Notes: generated from the sequence alone by a model not told the origin. DNA of 6,477 nt from CAYNNQ01 sp051748085 (GCA_051748085.1 JBNJHA010000096.1:1-6477); one strand, 5' to 3'; shown: positions 1 through 6,434, counted from the stretch's first letter. Numbers and translations: made by a program.

Positions 1-2
1 AT

Positions 3-68
3 CCGGGGGCGGATCGTAATTTGGCGGTCAGGCAAACATTGGCAGCTTTGTTAAGTTTTTCGGCGTAA
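3..68 (+). CDS. Possible 3' end of an upstream gene (partial)
   Basis: A reading frame open from the window edge codes for about 21 residues ending LAALLSFSA, then TAA at 66-68 with an in-frame TGA right after. It is too short to assign a family. Another + frame is also open from the edge, to a TAA at 52-54, so the choice of frame is tentative. It rests on the 43-base repeat: in the copy at 6435-6477 the equivalent frame reads AAFLKFST followed by a TAA at the same place, and most differences keep the frame meaningful. If real, this gene ends 49 bases before the methyltransferase start and could share its transcript. Confidence 0.3.
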   Translation, partial: PGADRNLAVRQTLAALLSFSA

Positions 69-83
69 TGAGGAAGTGTTTCG
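41..83 (+). repeat. 43-base dispersed direct repeat, copy 1
   Basis: This segment aligns without gaps to 6435-6477 at 34 of 43 positions, and most differences are transitions. Both copies begin GGCAGC, carry a TAA stop 24 bases in, and end in GGAAGYGTTTCG. Copy 1 sits just before the methyltransferase gene and copy 2 just after the hybrid kinase gene, so the pair brackets the whole cluster. Copy 2 runs to the window edge, so the full length of the repeat is unknown. Confidence 0.55.
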
Positions 84-117
84 TTCACTCAGAGCGACAG
101 GTGCAGAAACGGTATTT

Positions 118-810
118 ATGGATAAAGAGCGTGAACAGCAACAATACATTGAGAATCTGAAGGGCATCCAGGTTGAATTGCCGTATCTTCTGGATGCTGT
201 CTCTGATACGCAAAAGAAATTTTTTGAAAATCAGGATTCTTTACAGGCCGGATTAGATATTTGCATTGAAGAGATATTTTCCAGCCGGGCAGGTTCCGAG
301 TTGGCGGTCTGGGTTATCGGCTGCGGACAAGGAGAAGAGGCCTATTCAGTGGCCATGATGCTCAATGAACATCCCGCTGCATTTGATTTTCATGTCCTGG
401 GGACGGATATATCCGAAGATTCACTGGAAATCGCCCGCCGGGCTATATATGATGCAGCTAAAATAAAAAATGTTCCTTTGCCGATAATCAAAAACAATTT
501 TTTACGCAGCAGACAAAAGGAAAAGGATCTGGTCCGCGTGGCGCCTGAAGTGCGCAATATGGTTGCCTTTCGCCAGATAAACTACGCCCGGGATTTCACT
601 CTTCGGGAACAAATGGATATTGTTGTCTGCCGCAATACGCTTTTTTATTTCCATCCCAGTGTTCAGGAAGTACTTTTGCGCAAATTTTGCGAATTCATCA
701 ATCCCGGTGGTTTTTTTATCAGTGGAAACAACGAAGATTTCAGCCGGATGCGGGTGCCGCTGCTTGAAATAGATGAAAATATTTATCGCCGGGATGCGGA
801 GGATGACTAA
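118..810 (+). CDS. CheR-type SAM-dependent methyltransferase, short N-terminus
   Basis: A 230-residue cytoplasmic protein with the CheR catalytic fold, a family that transfers methyl groups from S-adenosylmethionine to glutamates of chemoreceptors. Visible motifs in order: FFEN (35-38) in place of the usual FFRD; the SAM loop GCGQGEEAYS (68-77; family form GCSTGEEPYS); the acidic end of the second strand in LGTDIS (Asp97); INYA (Asn155 region; family NLL); CRNTLFYF (171-178; family CRNVLIYF); and NPGG (195-198). The catalytic core therefore looks intact. The N-terminal helical part is only about 34 residues before FFEN, against roughly 80 or more in ordinary CheR (about 275-290 aa), so receptor recognition may be altered or lost. 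Start: ATG 118 is preferred. An in-frame GTG at 76 would add 14 residues, but its AGGA lies about one base away and the site falls inside a repeat whose other copy has no start codon. Neither start has a good Shine-Dalgarno. No CheB, receptor or CheA is nearby, so the substrate is unknown. Confidence 0.88.
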   Translation: MDKEREQQQYIENLKGIQVELPYLLDAVSDTQKKFFENQDSLQAGLDICIEEIFSSRAGSELAVWVIGCGQGEEAYSVAMMLNEHPAAFDFHVLGTDISEDSLEIARRAIYDAAKIKNVPLPIIKNNFLRSRQKEKDLVRVAPEVRNMVAFRQINYARDFTLREQMDIVVCRNTLFYFHPSVQEVLLRKFCEFINPGGFFISGNNEDFSRMRVPLLEIDENIYRRDAEDD

Positions 811-860
811 AGTGCTACCCGGTACGTCTGCAGCCGATGCACGCAAAAAATTCGGTATCT

Positions 861-909
861 GTTCACCAATTTTTTTTCGTGTGCTGAATAGTTACAAAAT
901 CCGGTGAAC
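861..909 (+). repeat. 7-base inverted repeat flanking direct-repeat copy 1
   Basis: GTTCACC at 861-867 is exactly complementary to GGTGAAC at 903-909, separated by 35 bases that include a run of T and the first copy of the 27-base direct repeat. It could form a long-loop hairpin in RNA or be two half-sites for a protein. The long loop and short arms make a functional terminator unlikely. Confidence 0.3.
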
Positions 910-933
910 TTTTCTGCATGTGCTGAATAATTA
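868..933 (+). repeat. Two 27-base direct repeats, 39-base period
   Basis: Bases 868-894 and 907-933 match at 22 of 27 positions. The core TGTGCTGAATARTTA (880-894 and 919-933) differs at one base only. The copies are 39 bases apart start to start, close to four helical turns, so the same face of the DNA would be presented. They end 18 bases before the -35 element of the candidate promoter, where an activator binding site would be expected. This gap holds no gene. Confidence 0.45.
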
Positions 934-951
934 TCTGGAAAATAAAAGAAG

Positions 952-980
952 TTGCCATGTTCAAATATGGGATGTACAGT
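952..980 (+). promoter_or_regulatory. Candidate sigma70-like promoter for the membrane kinase
   Basis: TTGCCA (952-957) matches five of six bases of the -35 consensus. TACAGT (975-980) matches four of six of the -10 consensus, with the ideal 17-base spacer. Transcription would begin near 987 and give a leader of about 42 bases before the start codon at 1029. It lies just downstream of the direct repeats. It would serve the kinase, the receiver and probably the hybrid kinase. Confidence 0.4.
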
Positions 981-1018
981 AAACACGACCTGTTTTTTAA
1001 ATATTTTCTGTTGCATTC

Positions 1019-1025
1019 AGAGGAG
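1019..1025 (+). promoter_or_regulatory. Ribosome binding site of the membrane kinase
   Basis: AGAGGAG is a strong Shine-Dalgarno sequence three bases upstream of ATG 1029. It supports that start, and the spacing is slightly short. Confidence 0.7.
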
Positions 1026-1028
1026 TAA

Positions 1029-3515
1029 ATGGCCGGCTTAAACAAAAATAAATACAATCTTTTTAAGATAAGCATTTCCATAATATTCGGCCTGCTTGGT
1101 TATTGGCTGAACTTTCTGGATTTTCAGCTTTTCGACTCACCTTCCTTTAAAGTCAGCATACTTCTCGGTCTTTTTTTTCCCCTTTTTATTGCCCAGGCCT
1201 GGGGTTGGCGCTATGGCCTTTTATCCTCTCTGGCCGGTGGTTGCCAGTCCATGTGGTGGCTGTGGAGCGGGGACGGCTTCGGAATATTCTACAGTGTCCC
1301 CATTTTCAGCGCCTGGATCGTCTGGCATGGATACTGGGCGGACAAACGCCGCTATAAGGAAAATTATAAATGGTATATTTCCGATTTTGCGGTTGAGATC
1401 CCATTCAGAATTCTCAGTTCGATTGGTTTTTATACCATTTTCCGCATGCTGGTTTCTTTTAATCCGCCGCCCTGGAACCCCGCGATTACCTGGGATAATG
1501 TTCCCGTCTCCTGGGTGAATACAGTTGTTATAAAGCATATCCTGACTGCTTATATTCTGCTTCTCGGCGTGAAGGTTCTTTTAAGTCTGCCTCTGGTCAG
1601 GCGGATATTCGGCCTAGAACACAGACCGGCGGAGCGGGAGTCGGCGGTTATCTATTCCGGAGCGATTCTGACCGGCATATTTTTATGGTCCACGGATTCC
1701 GTTGTTGAATACTATTTTTTTAACCCCGGAAAGAATTTCTGGGAAATAGCGGCTCTGGACGTGGGAGCGCATGATATGTTTATGCGTTCTTTGTACATTG
1801 TGGTCGCTTTGTTCGGGGGGGCTATTATATCCAGCATGGCCCGGCATCGAGCCAGGCTGCATGCCAGGGTCAAACATATAAACCGGGTTCTGACCGCGAT
1901 CAGAAACGTCAATCAGCTTATAACGCACGAAAATGACCGCAGTAAATTATTGAATGAAGCCTGCCGGCTTTTAATCGAGACCAGCGGTTTTGAAAATGCG
2001 TGGATTACTCTTGTTAAGGATAAAAGTCCGGATCAGTTTTTTCATGCCGGTTTCAAAGGCGAATTTGCCGTAATGGCTTCCAGGCTGCGGGAGGGACATA
2101 TTCCGTTCTGTGCCCGGAAAGCATTGGAGGAAGGCGGACTCAACGTGGTCGATGATCCGGTCCTGCAATGCCCGGATTGTCCGTTAGCGGATAAGTACTG
2201 CGGCCGGGCCGGATTCACCATGCGCCTGGAACACGCGGATCGGATCTATGGCTGGCTGAGCGTGTCCATCCCTTATCATCTCGCTCATGACAAGGAAGAG
2301 CAATCCCTGTTTCTGGAAGTGGGCAAGGATATTGCCTACGCGATATGGGCGCTGGAAAATATGACCAGCAGGGAAGAAACCATGCGCGAATATTCCGCGG
2401 TTTTGAACTCCAGCAGCAACGCCATCGTTACCCTTACTCTGGACGGCAGGATATCCCTCTTTAATCCCGGAGCGGAGAAACTTTATGAATGCCCCGCCGG
2501 GAAAGCCCTGGGGCAGCCCATTTCGCATTTTTGCCCCGAGGATTTGGTGGCCGATCAGGAGAACAGGATGCGCCGGGTTTTTGAAAGCGGTAATCCGCAA
2601 AAGTATGAAACAGAGCGTTTGTCGGAAACCGGCAGGCGTTTTCCGGTGGAAATTTTTTTGAGTCCGCTTGTGGATGAACATAAGCAGATTAAAGGTTTCA
2701 GTGCCATTGTGCAGGACATTTCCGAGCGTAAGAAATGGGAAAAAAGACTTAAACGCTTGAATATGGACCTGCAGGCCAAAAACGCCGAACTGGAGCAGGT
2801 TGTTTATGTGGCTTCGCATGATCTGCGTTCCCCATTGGTCAATATTGACGGCTACAGCCGGGAACTCAGCTATTGCGTGGATGATCTCAAGCAGGAGCTG
2901 GCAAAATTGCCGGAAGATACGGACATGCTCCAGACGATCAAACCCATTCTGGAGCAAGAAATTCCGGAATCCCTGCGCTTTATACAGACCAGCGCTTCCA
3001 AAATGGACAAGCTTCTGTCCGGTTTATTGCGCCTTTCCAGGACCGGAAGAGCCGCTTTGGAAATTGAAACGCTGGACATGAATGTTTTGATCACCAAGGT
3101 ATTGGACGCGATAGAGTTCCAGATAAAAGAAGCGGAAGTAAAAATCGAAGTTTCTGATTTGCCTCCCTGCCGTGGAGATGAGATTCAGGTAAATCAGGCA
3201 TTTTCAAATTTGGTCGGCAATGCCTTGAAATACTTGGACAAAAATCGTCCCGGTGTTATCAGTATTCACGCAGAAGCGGATGAAGAATGGGCCGTTTATT
3301 GTGTGCAGGACAACGGGATCGGCATCAACCCGGAACATTTGGATAATATTTTTGAAATATTTCACCGGCTGCATCCGGGGGTCAGTGAGGGTGACGGCTT
3401 GGGACTTACAATCATACGCCGGATTGCGGACAGACTCGGAGGTTCGGTTTGGGCTGAATCGGAACCCGGCAAGGGAAGCAAGTTTTATTTCGCCCTGCCG
3501 TATCCGGAAAAATGA
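1029..3515 (+). CDS. Membrane sensor histidine kinase: 8TM-GAF-PAS-HisKA-HATPase
   Basis: An 828-residue inner-membrane kinase. About eight hydrophobic segments (near 12-30, 42-58, 61-79, 83-101, 122-143, 163-190, 207-224, 249-270) obey the positive-inside rule: Arg/Lys-rich loops at 106-114, 191-204 and 271-283 are cytoplasmic, which puts the kinase in the cytoplasm. The sensor resembles MASE-like multi-pass input domains, but I cannot name its family. A GAF domain follows (about 300-445) with C381-x2-C384-P and C391, then a PAS domain (about 453-565) and a coiled linker. The HisKA H-box SHDLRSPL has His597, with a longer-than-usual helix after it. The ATPase shows the N box NLVGNALKY (Asn731), G1 DNGIGI (761-766), F box near 774-778 and G2 GDGLGL (788-793), so both catalytic activities look intact. 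It has no receiver of its own. The Rcp1-like receiver immediately downstream is the likely phosphoryl acceptor, as for many kinases with this phytochrome-type H-box. The ligand or stimulus is unknown. Confidence 0.93.
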   Translation: MAGLNKNKYNLFKISISIIFGLLGYWLNFLDFQLFDSPSFKVSILLGLFFPLFIAQAWGWRYGLLSSLAGGCQSMWWLWSGDGFGIFYSVPIFSAWIVWHGYWADKRRYKENYKWYISDFAVEIPFRILSSIGFYTIFRMLVSFNPPPWNPAITWDNVPVSWVNTVVIKHILTAYILLLGVKVLLSLPLVRRIFGLEHRPAERESAVIYSGAILTGIFLWSTDSVVEYYFFNPGKNFWEIAALDVGAHDMFMRSLYIVVALFGGAIISSMARHRARLHARVKHINRVLTAIRNVNQLITHENDRSKLLNEACRLLIETSGFENAWITLVKDKSPDQFFHAGFKGEFAVMASRLREGHIPFCARKALEEGGLNVVDDPVLQCPDCPLADKYCGRAGFTMRLEHADRIYGWLSVSIPYHLAHDKEEQSLFLEVGKDIAYAIWALENMTSREETMREYSAVLNSSSNAIVTLTLDGRISLFNPGAEKLYECPAGKALGQPISHFCPEDLVADQENRMRRVFESGNPQKYETERLSETGRRFPVEIFLSPLVDEHKQIKGFSAIVQDISERKKWEKRLKRLNMDLQAKNAELEQVVYVASHDLRSPLVNIDGYSRELSYCVDDLKQELAKLPEDTDMLQTIKPILEQEIPESLRFIQTSASKMDKLLSGLLRLSRTGRAALEIETLDMNVLITKVLDAIEFQIKEAEVKIEVSDLPPCRGDEIQVNQAFSNLVGNALKYLDKNRPGVISIHAEADEEWAVYCVQDNGIGINPEHLDNIFEIFHRLHPGVSEGDGLGLTIIRRIADRLGGSVWAESEPGKGSKFYFALPYPEK

Positions 3516-3533
3516 TTTGACCGGTTTTGCGAT

Positions 3534-3546
3534 GAATCCTGGATTC
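3534..3546 (+). repeat. 13-base palindrome between kinase and receiver
   Basis: GAATCC and GGATTC are perfect complements around a single T at 3540. With no loop it cannot form a useful RNA hairpin, so if functional it would be a DNA site for a dimeric protein. It lies 18 bases after the kinase stop codon. Confidence 0.3.
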
Positions 3547-3555
3547 TTGGTTTCC

Positions 3556-3581
3556 ATTCGGAAAATTTTGCATTTCCGGAT
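3556..3581 (+). other. 9-bp stem-loop in the kinase-receiver gap
   Basis: ATTCGGAAA (3556-3564) pairs with TTTCCGGAT (3573-3581) through nine pairs, one of them T-G, around an eight-base loop. No T-run follows, so it does not look like an intrinsic terminator. It could be an RNA-processing or stability element that sets receiver level relative to the kinase. Confidence 0.4.
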
Positions 3582-3598
3582 AAGAAATACTTAAACAT

Positions 3599-3602
3599 GG
3601 AG
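3599..3602 (+). promoter_or_regulatory. Ribosome binding site deciding the receiver start
   Basis: GGAG sits nine bases before ATG 3612. It overlaps the last base of an in-frame upstream ATG at 3597, which itself has no Shine-Dalgarno. This favours 3612 as the real start. Confidence 0.55.
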
Positions 3603-3611
3603 AATCTGCTT

Positions 3612-4064
3612 ATGCATGAGGATGTGGTTATTCTTGTTGCCGAAGATGATGAAGGGCATGCCGGATTGATAAGGAAGAACCTGAAGCGGGCCGGAGTGAT
3701 TAACAAGGTAAAACACTTTAAGGATGGGCAGGAAATTATTGATTTTCTTTTTTCCGGGGGGCAGGGAGAACAGCGTAAATTAAACGCCGCTTATGTACTT
3801 TTGCTGGATATTCGCATGCCCAAGATGGACGGGGTGCAGGTTTTGGAAAAAATAAAAAGGCATCCGGAACTGCACAAATTGCCGGTGGTTATGATCACCA
3901 CCACCGATGATCCGCGTGAAGTGGAAAAATGTCATGAACTGGGTTGTAATAATTATATCACCAAACCTATTGATTACGAAAGTTTTGTGAAGACTATTCG
4001 GCAATTGGGGATGTTTCTGGCCGTGGTCAAAGTCCCGAATCTTAATGGAGAAAAATATGAATAA
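3612..4064 (+). CDS. Rcp1-like single-domain response regulator
   Basis: A 150-residue cytoplasmic receiver with no output domain, of the Rcp1/CheY-like class that partners phytochrome-type histidine kinases. Visible residues: acidic pocket E11-D12-D13 in LVAEDDE; phosphoacceptor Asp66 in LLLDIRMPKMDG; conserved Thr96 in MITTTDD; and Lys118-Pro119 in ITKPID. All catalytic positions are present. The insert with FSGGQGE before the phosphoacceptor strand and the PREVEKCHELGCNNYITKP stretch are typical of this class. The start at 3612 is chosen for its Shine-Dalgarno; ATG 3597 would add five residues. The gene follows the membrane kinase, its probable phosphodonor, and overlaps the hybrid kinase start by eight bases, which suggests translational coupling. 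With no effector domain it must act by protein contact or as a phosphate shuttle or sink. Candidate partners are the hybrid kinase next door and an unlinked Hpt protein. Confidence 0.93.
   Translation: MHEDVVILVAEDDEGHAGLIRKNLKRAGVINKVKHFKDGQEIIDFLFSGGQGEQRKLNAAYVLLLDIRMPKMDGVQVLEKIKRHPELHKLPVVMITTTDDPREVEKCHELGCNNYITKPIDYESFVKTIRQLGMFLAVVKVPNLNGEKYE
4047..4050 (+). promoter_or_regulatory. Ribosome binding site deciding the hybrid kinase start
   Basis: GGAG lies six bases before ATG 4057, within the end of the receiver gene. It overlaps an in-frame upstream ATG at 4045 that lacks its own Shine-Dalgarno, so 4057 is the better start. Confidence 0.6.
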
Positions 4065-6429
4065 AGGGGCACGTGCGGAAATAAACAAGGATTCACGAAA
4101 GATCGAAAATGTTTCCGCCCGTATTCTGGTTGTCGATGACGATGAAGGACTTAATAATCTGGCACAAAAATCGCTTAGAAGAGCCGGTTTTAAGACGGAT
4201 GGGGTTTTAAGCGCAACCGAGGCCATTGAAAAATACCAGACTGATCCGGAAACGGTCATGCTTCTGGATAACAGGCTTCCGGATATGTCCGGCATAGAGA
4301 TGATGCGCTCTCTTATCAATCTGGGACATAAACCGTATTTCGTGGCCATGACCGGGCATGGAGATGAAGAAATCGCGGTGGAAATGATGAAACTCGGGGC
4401 CAAAGATTATCTGGTCAAGGGATTTGATTTGACTAAAGTATTGCCTCAGGTTTTTAACCGGGTTTTCAATGATATAAAAACCGAAAAACGTCTTGTGGAG
4501 GCGGAAACGGAACTGAAAAAGAGCGAACGTGATAAGCGGCTTATTTTGGAGAGTACTTCCGATATAATAGCGTTTTATGAGTCTCCGGATTTGCGCATAA
4601 AATGGGCGAACAAAGGGGCGGCTATATCCGTGGGCTTAACCCCGGAGGATATGTGCGGCAGGCATTGTTATGAATTATGGGCCGAAAGTACTGAACCTTG
4701 TCCGGGCTGCCCGAGTTTAAAGTGTTTTGAATCCGGACAGGCGGTCAAGGATATGGAATACGTCACCCCGGATGGCCGGGCGTGGTTGATCAGTGCTTTT
4801 CCGGTTCATGATGAAAATGACCAGGGGAAACAATTGCAGGGCGTTGTTGAATTCGCCCGGGAAGTAACCGAGCAGAAAAAAAATGAATTGGCTCTGCTTA
4901 ACGCTGAAATTGAAAAACAGACCATCCTCGATCATCAGCGGAACCATGTTATTCTGCAGGATTCGAATCATAAAATAATATGGGCGAACAGAGCGGCCCT
5001 GGAATCGGCAGGATTGCACAGCCGGGATGAGATCCAGGGGCGGTATTGTTATGAATTCTGGACCGAAGACAGTATACCTTGTGCTGGATGTCCGGTTGCA
5101 CAAGCGTTTGAATCCGGCGAAACCAGACAGGGAGAAAAGAAAACCGCGGATGGAAGAATCTGGCAGATTTACGGGTGTCCTATAAGGAATGACAAGGGCG
5201 AAATCACGCATGCGGTGGAAGTAACCGAGGAAATAACGGATAAAAAGAAGTTCGAGGAAGAATTGCAAAAGGCCAAAGACATGGCTGACGCCGCGAATAA
5301 CGCCAAATCATATTTTCTGGCCAATATGAGCCATGAATTGCGCACGCCCATGAACGGTATCATGGGCATGCTGCAAATACTGGAAACTACTACCCTGGAT
5401 CCCGAACAGGAAGAATGCGTGGATATCGCGCTCAAGTCGTCCAAGCGCCTTGTGAATCTGCTGAGCGACATCGTTGATCTATCCAGAATTGAGGTCGGAA
5501 AGGTGCGCATTGACAATGCTCCATTTGATTTCATGGAGTCGATGCGCATTGTTGAGCAGCTTTTTCAACCGGCCTGCGGACAAAAGGAATTAAAACTCAA
5601 TTTTCATGTTGATTCCTCCATTCCCAGGATGCTGGTTGGCGACCAGTCCCGCCTGCAACAGATTTTAAACAATCTTATCGGCAATGCCGTAAAATATTCA
5701 GAAAAAGGGACTATAAATGTGGAGGCATATCCGCTGCCGGTGAATAAAAAAGGCGGGTTTAAAATTTTATTTTCGGTTTCCGATACCGGCATGGGCATTG
5801 CGGATGATAAAATGGATTATCTGTTCGAACCGTTTACCCAGGCTGATGAAGGTTTCACGCGTAAATTTCAGGGGGCCGGCCTCGGCCTGGCCATTGTCAG
5901 TGAACTTGTGGCTGCTATGGGCGGCAATATTTCCGTTTCAAGCGAACTCGGGTCAGGAACCACTTTTTATTTCTGTCTGTCATTCGACCGGACTGAAAGG
6001 CAGAAGGAAGTCCCCCGGGTATCCGCTGGAAATTCGGAACGAACTGTTTCGGTTATGAAAATACTCCTGGTTGAAGATGATAAGATTAATCAGGTCTGCA
6101 CGGCAAGGACGCTTGAAAAAAGGGATTATGTGGTCCGAAGCGTGGAAAACGGCAGGGAAGCCCTGGATGAACTGCGCAAGAATCCGTATGACCTCGTGCT
6201 TATGGATATTCAGATGCCGGTTATGGATGGCGTTGAGGCAACCAAGGCGATCAGAAACGGCGAGGCCGGGGAAGAGAACAGGGATATTCCCGTAATCGCC
6301 ATCACGGCCCATGCCATGCAGGGAGACAGGGAATATTTTTTACAGTCCGGCATGGACGATTACCTGGCTAAACCGGTGGAAGTGGACAGTTTTCTGGAAG
6401 TATTCGAGGGTATAAAAAGAAAAGGTTGA
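4057..6429 (+). CDS. Hybrid histidine kinase: REC-PAS-PAS-HisKA-HATPase-REC
   Basis: A 790-residue cytoplasmic kinase with no membrane segment. The N-terminal receiver (about 22-140) has D27-D28-D29, phosphoacceptor Asp71 in LLDNRLPDMSG, Thr99 and Lys121. Lys121 is followed by Gly instead of the usual Pro. Two PAS domains follow (about 162-273 and 290-394), each with a CYE-(L/F)-W stretch and a P-C-x-G-C-P motif (Cys215/218 and Cys342/345). The H-box MSHELRTPMNG has His426. The ATPase has N box NLIGNAVKY (Asn543), G1 DTGMGI (576-581), F box LFEPF and G2 GAGLGL (606-611). The C-terminal receiver (about 667-785) has E673-D674-D675, Asp717 in LMDIQMPVMDG, Thr750 and Lys772-Pro773. Every catalytic residue of kinase and receivers appears intact. 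This is a BarA/ArcB-like phosphorelay kinase without an Hpt domain, so the next carrier must be another protein. The N-terminal receiver could accept phosphoryl groups from the membrane kinase or respond alongside the free receiver. Eight-base overlap with the receiver gene indicates one operon. Confidence 0.93.
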   Translation: MNKGARAEINKDSRKIENVSARILVVDDDEGLNNLAQKSLRRAGFKTDGVLSATEAIEKYQTDPETVMLLDNRLPDMSGIEMMRSLINLGHKPYFVAMTGHGDEEIAVEMMKLGAKDYLVKGFDLTKVLPQVFNRVFNDIKTEKRLVEAETELKKSERDKRLILESTSDIIAFYESPDLRIKWANKGAAISVGLTPEDMCGRHCYELWAESTEPCPGCPSLKCFESGQAVKDMEYVTPDGRAWLISAFPVHDENDQGKQLQGVVEFAREVTEQKKNELALLNAEIEKQTILDHQRNHVILQDSNHKIIWANRAALESAGLHSRDEIQGRYCYEFWTEDSIPCAGCPVAQAFESGETRQGEKKTADGRIWQIYGCPIRNDKGEITHAVEVTEEITDKKKFEEELQKAKDMADAANNAKSYFLANMSHELRTPMNGIMGMLQILETTTLDPEQEECVDIALKSSKRLVNLLSDIVDLSRIEVGKVRIDNAPFDFMESMRIVEQLFQPACGQKELKLNFHVDSSIPRMLVGDQSRLQQILNNLIGNAVKYSEKGTINVEAYPLPVNKKGGFKILFSVSDTGMGIADDKMDYLFEPFTQADEGFTRKFQGAGLGLAIVSELVAAMGGNISVSSELGSGTTFYFCLSFDRTERQKEVPRVSAGNSERTVSVMKILLVEDDKINQVCTARTLEKRDYVVRSVENGREALDELRKNPYDLVLMDIQMPVMDGVEATKAIRNGEAGEENRDIPVIAITAHAMQGDREYFLQSGMDDYLAKPVEVDSFLEVFEGIKRKG
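4540..5238 (+). repeat. Internal tandem PAS duplication in the hybrid kinase
   Basis: The two PAS coding units (about 4540-4875 and 4924-5238) align with a 126-127 codon offset. Similarity is visible in the DNA: over the 51 bases starting at 4664 and 5044, 38 match, including an identical 13-base run. Proteins share WAN, CYE, the P-C-x-G-C-P motif, FESG and DGR-x-W. This suggests duplication of one PAS unit rather than assembly from unrelated ones. Confidence 0.6.
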
Positions 6430-6434
6430 AGTCC

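Noticed and set aside
68..163. Small + frame starting at ATG 68 that overlaps the TAA at 66-68
   Set aside because: The TAATG overlap looks like coupling, but the frame differs from the methyltransferase and ends within about 31 codons inside that gene, and its product has no visible features.
811..880. Intrinsic terminator after the methyltransferase, suggested by the T-run at 870-877
   Set aside because: No stable GC-rich stem directly precedes the T-run; only 3-4 base complementarities are found.
2184..2957. Long minus-strand open frame (257 codons) opposite the membrane kinase
   Set aside because: It lies wholly antisense to the GAF/PAS/HisKA coding region, whose + strand product has clear motifs. 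The antisense product shows no recognisable domain.
3517..3545. Internal promoter with TTGACC as the -35 element
   Set aside because: The -35 is good, but no -10 better than three of six matches lies at 16-18 bases spacing.
3780..4403. Minus-strand open frame (207 codons) across the receiver/hybrid kinase junction
   Set aside because: It is antisense to two well-supported receivers, and its Ser-rich, low-complexity composition is typical of a shadow frame.
4717..5268. Minus-strand open frame opposite the PAS domains
   Set aside because: It is a shadow of the PAS coding sequence, with no family resemblance.
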